Source of the DNA: Chryseobacterium sp. KLBC 52
GTDB lineage: Bacteria > Bacteroidota > Bacteroidia > Flavobacteriales > Weeksellaceae
Direction of reading: 5' to 3'
Assembly: GCF_003347605.1 (NCBI RefSeq)
Contig: NZ_QDFZ01000023.1
Location: 18,545-82,544 of the forward strand
Length of the DNA stretch: 64,000 nucleotides
Shown here: positions 35,544 through 43,182 of the stretch, one piece after another
Position numbering within the stretch: the first letter of the stretch is position 1
Layout: every line of letters begins with the position of its first letter
Position numbers and translations under genes: made by a program
Notes under the pieces: generated by a model
What the model was told of the DNA's origin: nothing
Databases searched by the model: none
The model's input: the letters and a program-made list of their open reading frames with translations, nothing else

Positions 35544-36683
35544 ATGATACAGCCTATTAAACATTTTGCCATCAATTGGGTGGATGGGATGAAAGTTTCC
35601 CAGAGACACCTTAATGATCAGGATAATTTCTTAATTGATACCATTAGAGATTCCAATTCCCTTGGAATTACTACATATAACTACGGGCTTCTACCTATTT
35701 CCAATGAGTTTACAGACCGTACCATTTTTGATGTTCACAACACGGCAACCAATGATGTACAGTTGGTCATCAAGCGTTGCAGCGCTGTGACAATGGCAGG
35801 GTACCGTATTGAACTTACGGACCGAAGAATCAGCGTGAAATCATTGGCGAAATCAATGAATGAAGAGCAGGCTGATGGTGAATATTATATTTTGATCTCT
35901 GTAAATCCTTTTGATAAAGTACCTTTTGGAGATATTGATCCTGAGGAAATTCCGCCACGCCACCCGAGTGCACAGCCGAATCACCATATTGAACTGCTTC
36001 CTGTAACGTCTTTAAACAGCAGCTATTCCGGAGGAAATTATCTTATCATCGGTAAGGTAGATTTAAAAGGAAATATTGCTCAGGTGGACTCCAACTTTAT
36101 TCCACCTTGTACTTCTGTACAGAGTCATCCGGCTTTGGTGGATTATTACAGCAGCTATGCGAAGTCTATCGGAAATCTTCAGCAGTATGCTTTTAAAATC
36201 ATTCAGAAAGCATCCCATAAAAATCAGAATACCGCATTGGCACAAAACGTTAAGTTCTTGTGTACTACTATGGTGAATACTTTTGGAGATATGTATTTCC
36301 AGTTCAGAAATATTACGCCTTGGCAGCCGCCAGTATTTTTAATTGAGTCTTTTGCGAGACTGGCGCTTCATTTATACAATTCAACCCAGCTTCTTGTTCC
36401 TGCAGAATTGGAGGAAATGCTGAACTACAGTTTGGAATGGAGTGAAATTGCCCCTCATACTTTACTGAACCAGTTGTCTATTGTAGCAGAAACAAACTAT
36501 GACCACCATAATTGTGGTGAACCATTGCTTTATATTCAACAGATGTTGAGAAGCCTTGAAATTATCTTCTCTAAACTGAGCGAGCTGGATTATATCGGTC
36601 AGAGAAAAGAAAATATTATCGTTAATGAGCAGGAAGTTTCCACAAACACAAACCCAAAAAGAGGTTGGAGTGTTTTAGATTAA
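35544..36683 (+). CDS. tssK: Type VI secretion baseplate subunit TssK (subtype iii)
   Basis: 379 residues, soluble. The opening IKHFAINWVDGMKVSQRHLN matches the TssK start (W..GM.L...H), and QADGEYYILISVNPFDKVPF is in the usual place for the N-terminal shell domain. A helical middle and C-terminal head follow (LCTTMVNTFGDMYFQFRNIT, EMLNYSLEWSEIAPHTLL). TssK links the baseplate wedges to the membrane complex, here presumably TssN. Last gene of the trio; a terminator lies 22 bases on. No sheath, tube or ClpV gene is in the window. Confidence 0.78.
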   Translation: MIQPIKHFAINWVDGMKVSQRHLNDQDNFLIDTIRDSNSLGITTYNYGLLPISNEFTDRTIFDVHNTATNDVQLVIKRCSAVTMAGYRIELTDRRISVKSLAKSMNEEQADGEYYILISVNPFDKVPFGDIDPEEIPPRHPSAQPNHHIELLPVTSLNSSYSGGNYLIIGKVDLKGNIAQVDSNFIPPCTSVQSHPALVDYYSSYAKSIGNLQQYAFKIIQKASHKNQNTALAQNVKFLCTTMVNTFGDMYFQFRNITPWQPPVFLIESFARLALHLYNSTQLLVPAELEEMLNYSLEWSEIAPHTLLNQLSIVAETNYDHHNCGEPLLYIQQMLRSLEIIFSKLSELDYIGQRKENIIVNEQEVSTNTNPKRGWSVLD

Positions 36684-36704
36684 AATCATTGAATAAAAAA
36701 TAGA

Positions 36705-36732
36705 GTCCCGGATGAAAATTCGGGATTTTTTA
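36705..36732 (+). terminator. Terminator of the T6SS trio
   Basis: TCCCGGA (36706-36712) pairs with TTCGGGA (36719-36725, one G-T pair), followed by TTTTTT. Confidence 0.85.
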
Positions 36733-36758
36733 TAGGCCTATTTAGCAAAAATTAAAAG

Positions 36759-36766
36759 TACATTTG
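36759..36766 (+). promoter_or_regulatory. -7 element of the class V aminotransferase gene
   Basis: TACATTTG, 17 bases before the ATG at 36784. No TTG at the -33 position. Confidence 0.45.
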
Positions 36767-36783
36767 TTGTAAGGATTGATAAA

Positions 36784-37959
36784 ATGAATTTAGAGGTTAT
36801 AAGACAGGAAACTCCGGGATGTTCGGATAAGATATTTTTAAACAGTGCAGGGGCTTCATTAATGCCTAAATCGGTTGTGGAGACTACCATTAAGTTTTTA
36901 TATGAAGAACAGGAATTGGGAGGATATGCAGCGGCGGTGCAAAACCCTGATATCATCAATCAGTTTTATGAAGAGACTGCAAAATTGATTAATACAAAAC
37001 CTTCCCATATTGCATTTGTAAGCAGTTCTACAGATGGATATGCAAAAGCTTTATCCAGTATTGATTTTAAAGAAGGAGATTGTATCATCACCACCAATGA
37101 TGATTATATCTCTAATCAGATTGCGTTTATTTCGTTGCAGAAAAGATATCGTATTGAAATCATCAGAGTGGCCAATCTTCCTGACCATGAATTGGATCTT
37201 GAAGATTTTGAAAATCTGATCAAAAAACATAACCCTAAATTAATTGCTGTTACTCACATTCCTACCAATTCCGGTTTAATTCAGAATGTAGAAGGAGTGG
37301 GGAAGTTATGTAAACAGTATGATGTTCTGTATCTTGTGGATGCCTGTCAGTCAGTAGGACAGATTGTGGTGGATGTAGAAAAAATCCATTGTGATTTTCT
37401 GACGGCAACCGGAAGGAAATTTATGCGAGGGCCCAGAGGAACTGGATTTTTATACGTTTCAGATAAAATATTAAACCAGAAAATGTATCCTCTGTTTTTA
37501 GATAGTTTTGGTGCTCAATGGACATTATTTGATGATTTTCAGCTCCATGATACTGCTAAAAGATTTGAGCTTTTTGAAAGACCTTATGTTGCTTTAGCTG
37601 GATTCGCAGAGGCTTTACGCTATGCCAATGCGATTGGAATGGATCAAATTGAGAATTACAACCGGAAATTGACCGATACTTTAAGAATTAATCTGCAGAA
37701 TAATGGTTTCAAAGTACTTGATAAAGGAAACAGGCTAAGCAGTATTGTGACTTTTTGCCAGACAGATGGAAAGGTTGAAAAGATTCATAAAGCTTTGAGT
37801 GATCATAACGTGTTTTTTAAGGAAAACCGCAGACAGGATGCATTAATTGATTTTACCTCTAGAAATGTAGATCATGCAATCCGTTTATCCCCTCATTACT
37901 TCAATACAATGGAAGAAATTGAAAAAATATCACAACTTTTAGAAAATATACAACATTAA
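36784..37959 (+). CDS. Class V aminotransferase-fold PLP enzyme
   Basis: 391 residues, cytoplasmic. Seen: IFLNSAGASLMPKSVV near the N-terminus; ITTNDDYISNQIAF; VTHIPTNSGLIQNV; the PLP aspartate in LYLVDACQSVGQ; and the lysine motif TATGRKFMRGPRGTGFLYVS. This is the cysteine-desulfurase/isopenicillin-epimerase-like branch. The GRKFMRGPRGTGFL form is shared with EgtE-like and other C-S lyase relatives rather than with IscS, and no active-site Cys loop is obvious. The substrate is unknown. Transcribed alone, ending at a perfect hairpin. Confidence 0.85.
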   Translation: MNLEVIRQETPGCSDKIFLNSAGASLMPKSVVETTIKFLYEEQELGGYAAAVQNPDIINQFYEETAKLINTKPSHIAFVSSSTDGYAKALSSIDFKEGDCIITTNDDYISNQIAFISLQKRYRIEIIRVANLPDHELDLEDFENLIKKHNPKLIAVTHIPTNSGLIQNVEGVGKLCKQYDVLYLVDACQSVGQIVVDVEKIHCDFLTATGRKFMRGPRGTGFLYVSDKILNQKMYPLFLDSFGAQWTLFDDFQLHDTAKRFELFERPYVALAGFAEALRYANAIGMDQIENYNRKLTDTLRINLQNNGFKVLDKGNRLSSIVTFCQTDGKVEKIHKALSDHNVFFKENRRQDALIDFTSRNVDHAIRLSPHYFNTMEEIEKISQLLENIQH

Positions 37960-37971
37960 AATGATGGTTTT

Positions 37972-38013
37972 AAATTTAAAGAGCCCTGGCATTCGCCAGG
38001 GCTCTTTAAATTT
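37972..38013. terminator. Bidirectional terminator
   Basis: A 19-bp perfect stem (37972-37990 with 37995-38013) on an ATTC loop lies between the convergent aminotransferase and metallo-beta-lactamase genes, with A/T runs at both feet. It overlaps the lactamase stop codon. Confidence 0.95.
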
Positions 38014-38740
38014 ATTTTTTATTCAGAAGATCAAGGGTGTGTTCTACGTGTCCGCCTCCTTTCCATTCATCGTGTCCAGGGATGATCAAGGTCGCTTGTG
38101 AATATTTGTTTTTAAGTTTTGTCATGGTTTGTGGCCATTGGGCAACGTTGGCTTCTCCCGTGTAGCCAAGATCAACGGCTGCTTTGCTCTTGACAAGACA
38201 TCCTCCGTCCAGTATTTTATATTTCGGAAACCAAACCACTACATTATCAGCAGTATGTCCTTCCCCAAGAAAGTCAACTATAAATTCCTCTCCACCAATG
38301 CGATATGGCTTTCCTGTTTTAATAAGCTCAGTAGAAGTTGCTTTTCCATCTTTCTTCAAAAGCTCGTTGGTTTTCGCTGTAGCGTAGGTTTTGATGCCTT
38401 TCTTATTATAAAAGCTTAAATCTCCGGCTCTGTCTTCATGCGAATGAGTGGCAAATACCGCAATAACTGGAAGGTTATGTCTTTTCTGAATAGTATCTAA
38501 AAGACTTTGATACTGTGTTTTCTGCCAGGGAACATCAAACAAAACAACTCCTTTTTTTGTCACCAGATAAACCGCATTGGTAGAATATTCTTTCCCTCCG
38601 AATACTCCGAAAGTTTTATAAATATAAAAATTGGGTTGAATCTGTGGTTCAATAACAAAATCTCTTACCTGAGTGGTTTGAGCCGTTGCCAATGGACTTA
38701 GCAACATCGAAATAATAAAAAACGGAATGCTTTTTTTCAT
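38012..38740 (-). CDS. Subclass B1 metallo-beta-lactamase, IND/CGB-like
   Basis: 242 residues with a signal peptide (MKKSIPFFIISMLLSPLATA). All B1 zinc ligands are present: H99-S-H101-E-D103, H162 in GEGHTADN, C181 in DGGCLVKS and H223 in IPGHDEW. The sequence reads closely like the chromosomal IND and CGB carbapenemases of Chryseobacterium: TFGVFGGKEYS, VLFDVPWQ, FATHSHEDRAGDLSF, WKGGGHVEHTLDLLNKK. Periplasmic; hydrolyses penicillins, cephalosporins and carbapenems using zinc. No integron, IS or transfer gene is near, so it is an intrinsic gene. The exact allele cannot be named from memory. Confidence 0.94.
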   Translation of the reverse strand: MKKSIPFFIISMLLSPLATAQTTQVRDFVIEPQIQPNFYIYKTFGVFGGKEYSTNAVYLVTKKGVVLFDVPWQKTQYQSLLDTIQKRHNLPVIAVFATHSHEDRAGDLSFYNKKGIKTYATAKTNELLKKDGKATSTELIKTGKPYRIGGEEFIVDFLGEGHTADNVVVWFPKYKILDGGCLVKSKAAVDLGYTGEANVAQWPQTMTKLKNKYSQATLIIPGHDEWKGGGHVEHTLDLLNKK

Positions 38741-38806
38741 AATTTTTTTAAGTAATAATTAAAGATTGGGTATTTGTCGGAAAGACAAAGCCTGTAGAAA
38801 GTTTTG

Positions 38807-38814
38807 CAAACCTA
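38807..38814 (-). promoter_or_regulatory. Candidate -7 element of the metallo-beta-lactamase gene
   Basis: TAGGTTTG on the minus strand, 66 bases upstream of the ATG. No TTG at the -33 position. Confidence 0.4.
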
Positions 38815-38908
38815 GGTAAAAATAAATTTTCGGCTATTTAGAGAAGGAGAGTTTAACCGTTTTTTAACAGTTTGAGGAAGATAATAAATGCAGATTTGTA
38901 TGAGTATC

Positions 38909-39317
38909 AAACCTAAAAGGTTTCAAAAACCTGTTAGGTTTATTTGGGATAGGGCAGTAAGTAACTTTTCGCTGTAAGCTTAAAATCAGAATGATTTATC
39001 TTAACGGTACTTTATTTCTTAAATCTTCCTTAATGGTTTAAATTTTTTGATGAATTAAAGCAAACCTAACAGGTTTCAAAAACCTGTTAGGTTTATTTGG
39101 GATAGAGCAGTAAGTAACGTTTCGCTGTAAGCTTAAAATCAGAATGATTTATCTTAACGGTACTTTTTTTCTTAAATCTTCCTTAATAGTTTAAATTTTT
39201 TGATGAATTAAAGCAAACCTAACAGGTTTCAAAAACCTTTGAGGTTTATTTGGGATCGAGCAGTAAGTAACATTTCGCTGTAAGCTTAAAATCAGAATGA
39301 TTTATCTTAATTATGCT
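38909..39317. repeat. 153-base tandem repeat, about 2.7 copies, ending at the regulator gene
   Basis: Units start at 38909, 39062 and 39215 with exact 153-base spacing. Each unit opens with a 15-base inverted repeat (AAACCTAACAGGTTT/AAACCTGTTAGGTTT, variant in units 1 and 3). It goes on through ATTTGGGATAGAGCAGTAAG and TAAGCTTAAAATCAGAATGA to TTCTTAAATCTTCC. The third unit runs into the last codons of the regulator gene (stop at 39318). The 38741-38908 part of the gap holds only the lactamase upstream region. Confidence 0.9.
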
Positions 39318-39971
39318 TTATTTCTTAACCAGTATTTTCTCAGTCGCTTTTTTGCTTAAAATTTCTGTTTTTCCCTCAATCTCTATCGTCATGGATTTAT
39401 CAAAACTTTCTATTTTTACAATTTTTACCTTGGTGTTGAGCAGCAATTTCCTGTCATTCAGATAGGTAAGGAAAGCATCGTCGGAAAGGGTAACAGAGGC
39501 AAAGGTGACAGTCTCTCCCGGTTCACAACTGCTTAATTTTTGCAGATCCTGAGCAATGATATTACCATCTTTATCAGGGATAGGTTCTCCATGAGGATCG
39601 AATTTAGGATGATCCAGAATTTCGTCCATTTTATCAAAGAAGATTTGAGAATGCACATGCTCAAGCTGTTCTGCAATCTCATGAACGTTTTCCCAGCCGA
39701 AATTCATTTTCTTAACCAGGAACATCTCGGTAAGCCGGTGTTTACGAACGACCAGGGCAGCTTCACGTCTTCCGCTTTCTGTAACGATTAAGGGTTTGTA
39801 GGTTTCATAAATGACCCACTTTTTTTCCGCAAATTTCTTCATCATGTTATTGACACTCGGCATTTTTACATTTAAAAATTTGCTGAGCTCATTAATCGTA
39901 ACCTTTCCTTCATTGTCAACTAAATGAAACAAAGCTTTCAGGTAATTCTCTTCTGTTAGGGTTGTTTTCAA
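39318..39971 (-). CDS. DtxR/MntR-family metal-dependent transcriptional regulator
   Basis: 217 residues. A winged helix at the N-terminus (TEENYLKALFHLVDNEGKVT, ELSKFLNVKMPSVNNMMKKF) is followed by the dimer/metal-binding domain: TESGRREAALVVRKHRLTEM, EIAEQLEHVHSQIFFDKMDE, HPKFDPHGEPIPDKDG. A C-terminal FeoA/SH3-like domain (about 150-217) completes the long form of the family. It binds DNA when loaded with Mn(II) or Fe(II) and represses metal-uptake genes; none is adjacent. A 7-base inverted repeat over its own -7 box may be its operator. Confidence 0.92.
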   Translation of the reverse strand: MKTTLTEENYLKALFHLVDNEGKVTINELSKFLNVKMPSVNNMMKKFAEKKWVIYETYKPLIVTESGRREAALVVRKHRLTEMFLVKKMNFGWENVHEIAEQLEHVHSQIFFDKMDEILDHPKFDPHGEPIPDKDGNIIAQDLQKLSSCEPGETVTFASVTLSDDAFLTYLNDRKLLLNTKVKIVKIESFDKSMTIEIEGKTEILSKKATEKILVKK

Positions 39972-39974
39972 AAT

Positions 39975-40002
39975 GTTAGATGATTTTCAGTACAAATCTA
40001 AC
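39975..40002 (-). promoter_or_regulatory. Candidate operator and -7 element of the metal regulator gene
   Basis: GTTAGAT (39975-39981) and ATCTAAC (39996-40002) form a perfect inverted repeat with a 14-base spacer. The right arm overlaps TAGATTTG (complement of 39993-40000), a TAnnTTTG -7 box 22 bases before the ATG. Consistent with autoregulation, and possibly control of the divergent gene. Confidence 0.5.
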
Positions 40003-40056
40003 AAAATAAAATGAAAAGTTGACTCTTGGTATTTTAACTTTTTTTACTTTTACTCT

Positions 40057-41085
40057 ATGAAATTTTCATTCAAAAACGATTATTCTGAAGGCTGTCATCC
40101 TAATATTTTACAGGCACTTTCACAGCATAATCTTGTACAGCAGGCTGGCTATGGAGAAGATGAGTATTCATTAAAAGCGAAAGCATTAATTAAAGAAAAA
40201 ATCAATAACCCGGATTCGGAAGTCTTTTTGGTTTCAGGTGGAACCCAGGCTAACTTAATTGTTATTTCTGCCATTCTAAAACCTTATCAGTGTGTTATTT
40301 CTGCTGCTCCCGGGCATATCCTGAATAATGAAACGGGAGCTATTGAAGCTACAGGCCATAAAATATTGAGCATTGAAACGGCAGATGGAAAAATAAAGCC
40401 TTCGGATATTGTTCCAATTTTAGAGGGACACAGTAATGTGCCACATCAGGTAATGCCCAAATTGGTTTATATTTCCAATTCTACAGAGCTGGGAACAATC
40501 TACCAGGCAAAAGAACTGGAAGAACTCTCCGTATTTTGTAAGGAAAATAAATTATATCTCTTTATGGATGGGGCAAGACTTGGGCATGGGCTGACAGCGG
40601 AGATCAGTGATCTGACCCTGGAAAAAGTAGCTGCTCTGACTGATATTTTCTATCTTGGAGGAACTAAAAACGGAGCTTTGATAGGAGAAGCAATCGTAAT
40701 AAATAATCCTGTGCTACAGGAAGATTTTGCTTTTAATATCAAACAAAAAGGAGCGTTACTGGCAAAAGGAAGACTGTTGGGAATTCAGTTTATGGAACTC
40801 ATGAAAGACAATCTGTATTTCGATCTGGCACAACATGCCAATCAGCAGGCGATGAAAATTAAAAAGGCTTTGCAGGAAAAAGGAACTGCTTTTCTTTCCG
40901 ATACCTATACCAACCAGATTTTTCCTATTCTAAGTAATGATCTTATTGAGGTATTGTCTGAAAATTTTGAATTCTATGTCTGGAAAAAAGTAGATGAAAA
41001 TTTTTCAGCCATTCGTCTTATTACTTCGTGGAGTACAGGAGATGAAGCTGTGAACCGTTTTATTGAAATGATTGAACAGAATTAG
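40057..41085 (+). CDS. Threonine aldolase / beta-eliminating lyase family PLP enzyme
   Basis: 342 residues, cytoplasmic. Seen: FKNDYSEGCHPNILQAL; QAGYGEDEY; FLVSGGTQANLIVISAIL; HILNNETGAIEATGHKIL; the PLP Asp in LYLFMDGARLGHGL; and the lysine motif FYLGGTKNGALIGEAIVI. This fits low-specificity L-threonine aldolase, which splits threonine or allo-threonine to glycine and acetaldehyde. Divergent from the metal regulator, 85 bases away. A long inverted-repeat element follows. Confidence 0.88.
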   Translation: MKFSFKNDYSEGCHPNILQALSQHNLVQQAGYGEDEYSLKAKALIKEKINNPDSEVFLVSGGTQANLIVISAILKPYQCVISAAPGHILNNETGAIEATGHKILSIETADGKIKPSDIVPILEGHSNVPHQVMPKLVYISNSTELGTIYQAKELEELSVFCKENKLYLFMDGARLGHGLTAEISDLTLEKVAALTDIFYLGGTKNGALIGEAIVINNPVLQEDFAFNIKQKGALLAKGRLLGIQFMELMKDNLYFDLAQHANQQAMKIKKALQEKGTAFLSDTYTNQIFPILSNDLIEVLSENFEFYVWKKVDENFSAIRLITSWSTGDEAVNRFIEMIEQN

Positions 41086-41094
41086 CATAAAATG

Positions 41095-41224
41095 AAAGCT
41101 GTCTCAAAAGTGTCATTCTGAACGAAATAAAATGTAGTGAAGAATCTCATGTAGTTGTTTGTCATAGAGATTCTTCCTTCGTCAGAATGACAAAAATCCA
41201 CTAGTGGACTTTTGAGACAGCTTT
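41095..41224. repeat. 130-base hairpin element, bidirectional terminator
   Basis: Outer arms AAAGCTGTCTCAAAAGT (41095-41111) and its exact complement (41208-41224). Inside, TGTCATTCTGAACGA pairs loosely with TCGTCAGAATGACA, and AGAATCTC with GAGATTCT. A T run follows on the plus side. It lies between convergent genes. Confidence 0.9.
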
Positions 41225-41240
41225 TTTGTTTTATAACAAA

Positions 41241-41744
41241 TTATTTTTTCAAAGCTTCACTTACGACCTTACAATCTGCAGGAGTTAGCTTCTGTCCGTC
41301 TTTATAGCTGATTTTTTTCTCGTCGGCATATTTGGTTTGTCCGTCTTCTTCCTTATGATCACCAATACCTTCCGTTAAAACATTATCCTTTTGAAGGAAG
41401 TAGATGTCTCTTTTGCTCTTTTTACCTTCAGAGCTGAATTCATAAGTTAGTTTCAGGGTATCTCCGGATTTGAAACCCGTTACATCTCCTTTTGAACTGT
41501 CTTTTTCGCTGTTTTTATAAGAGAATTTTCCGGTGATTGTTCCTAAATTGTCATCAATAGAAGCAAAAACACTGTCTTTTCCTGTAGCCCCGATATAACA
41601 GAACGATTTTGGTCCAAGAGTATCTATTACAGGTTCTTCCACAGCAATGGTATCTGCTTCCACTTTGGGAGCCGGTGCTTCAGTTTTCTTATTACAATTG
41701 ATTAAAAAAGCTGATACAGCGCCCAATAAGATTAATTTTTTCAT
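41241..41744 (-). CDS. Small lipoprotein of unknown function
   Basis: 167 residues. The lipoprotein signal MKKLILLGAVSAFLINCNKK has Cys at residue 17. A Pro/Glu/Ala linker (KKTEAPAPKVEADTIAVEEP) leads to a small domain with FCYIGATGKDSVFASID, GTITGKFSYKNSEKDSS and DTLKLTYEFSSEGK. It resembles other Bacteroidota lipoproteins that match no named family I can recall. Probably a periplasmic-face outer-membrane lipoprotein. Single gene. Confidence 0.8.
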   Translation of the reverse strand: MKKLILLGAVSAFLINCNKKTEAPAPKVEADTIAVEEPVIDTLGPKSFCYIGATGKDSVFASIDDNLGTITGKFSYKNSEKDSSKGDVTGFKSGDTLKLTYEFSSEGKKSKRDIYFLQKDNVLTEGIGDHKEEDGQTKYADEKKISYKDGQKLTPADCKVVSEALKK

Positions 41745-41922
41745 ATCCTTAATTGTTAAAAATCAAATTTCTATTCTGCTAAAATAATAATAGTATTTGT
41801 ATATTAAAAATAGGATATGAAGAGATAATGATTTTTTGGTGAAAATTAATATTTCATAAAATGGATTTAAGGAAAAATATCAATTAAAGAAATACATTGA
41901 AATTACCAATACTTACGGTACG

Positions 41923-42082
41923 AATTAACAGGTCGCTCCTCCGGAGCTATAATTTTAAAACCAATACGTTCTATTAACAGTTAGCTCCTATTGGAGTTGA
42001 ATTGTTCCCATTGGGATATACTATTAATAGAAAAAATGAAGTTTCCGTAATAATAAAGCTCCAGAGGAGCGATCTGTTAATT
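41923..42082. repeat. 160-base element with 17-base terminal inverted repeats
   Basis: AATTAACAGGTCGCTCC (41923-41939) and GGAGCGATCTGTTAATT (42066-42082) pair at 16 of 17 positions. Inside are small hairpins of one theme: GCTCC-TCC-GGAGC (41935), AGCTCC-TATT-GGAGTT (41983), TCCC-ATT-GGGA (42006) and GCTCC-AGA-GGAGC (42059). No reading frame. The other parts of the 41745-42209 gap are AT-rich. Confidence 0.85.
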
Positions 42083-42209
42083 ATACTTTAATCTAATTGG
42101 AGAACAATGTTTAAAATATTGCTCATAATGAAATACTATTTTAATGCTATTAAAAATATCTAAAGTTTTTAGGCACGGAAAATGATTTACTTTTTAAAAT
42201 TGATTGTTA

Positions 42210-43172
42210 ATGAAAAAGATTGCTCAGGTGCTGAGTTTAGGATTATTTATTTTAGGTATATATTTTGTGCCGGGACAGGCTCCTCAGAATTATATTTATA
42301 CTTCCTCAGGAGATCTGCATAGAATTGAAAAGATGATAACCCGCAAAGATATTGGCGGAGTACAGATTGTTTATAACTGGAAGGCTTTGGAAATATCAAA
42401 AGATGTATATGATTTTTCTGTTATTGAGAAAGATCTGAGTTACCTGACGAGCCTCAACAAAAAACTATTTATCCAGCTTCAGGACAGGTTTTTTGAGCCA
42501 CAGGCAAAATATATTCCTGAGTATGTGTTGAAAGATAAAGAATATACAGGAGGATTGGTTCCTCAGTATGATAATCCGGGCGAAAATAAACCTGTTGGAA
42601 ATGGTTGGGCTACCCAGCAATGGAATCCGGCGGTCCGAATGAGATTTCAGAAACTGATAGGAGAGCTGGCAAAGCAATTTGATGGAAAAATCCAGGGGAT
42701 TAATCTTCCGGAAACAGCGATAGATATTGATATGAAAAAAGACACAACAGGCTTTAGCTGCGACCGTTATTTTCAGGCTGAATTGGAAAATTTACAATTT
42801 GCAAGATCTGCTTTCCACCAGTCTTACGTATTGCAATATGTCAATTTCTTTCCGTGTGAATGGGAAAATGATCACCAATATATGTCCAGACTCTTCGATT
42901 TTGCTTATAAAAATAAGATCGGATTGGGTGGACCTGATATTGTTCCGGATAAAAAAGCACAAATGAAAAATTCTTATCCTTTTTTTAATCAGTACAAAGG
43001 AAAGCTTTCTCTGGTTGCCATGGCTGTTCAGGAGCCGACGCTGACTTATAAAAACCCGAAAACGAAGAAACCTTTTACCAAAGAAGAATTTACAGCATAT
43101 GCTGAAAACTATCTTGGCGTTAATATTATTTTCTGGAGTGTGGAATCTCCCTGGTTGAGAGATCCCAGCTAA
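42210..43172 (+). CDS. Secreted TIM-barrel (glycoside-hydrolase-like) protein
   Basis: 320 residues from ATG 42210, with the signal peptide MKKIAQVLSLGLFILGIYFV. No named family is certain. Features of a beta-galactosidase/cellulase-type TIM barrel are present: GGVQIVYNWKALEISKDVYD (strand plus helix), LNKKLFIQLQDRFFE, KIQGINLPETAIDID with a possible acid Glu in NLPET, LQYVNFFPCEW, GLGGPDI and a C-terminal NIIFWSVESPWL with a candidate second Glu. I infer a carbohydrate-active periplasmic or surface protein; enzymatic activity is unproven. Confidence 0.65.
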   Translation: MKKIAQVLSLGLFILGIYFVPGQAPQNYIYTSSGDLHRIEKMITRKDIGGVQIVYNWKALEISKDVYDFSVIEKDLSYLTSLNKKLFIQLQDRFFEPQAKYIPEYVLKDKEYTGGLVPQYDNPGENKPVGNGWATQQWNPAVRMRFQKLIGELAKQFDGKIQGINLPETAIDIDMKKDTTGFSCDRYFQAELENLQFARSAFHQSYVLQYVNFFPCEWENDHQYMSRLFDFAYKNKIGLGGPDIVPDKKAQMKNSYPFFNQYKGKLSLVAMAVQEPTLTYKNPKTKKPFTKEEFTAYAENYLGVNIIFWSVESPWLRDPS

Positions 43173-43182
43173 TAATTGTCCT

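Noticed and set aside
38909..39317. CRISPR-like array
   Set aside because: Units are 153 bases and nearly identical throughout, with no short repeats separated by unique spacers and no cas genes.
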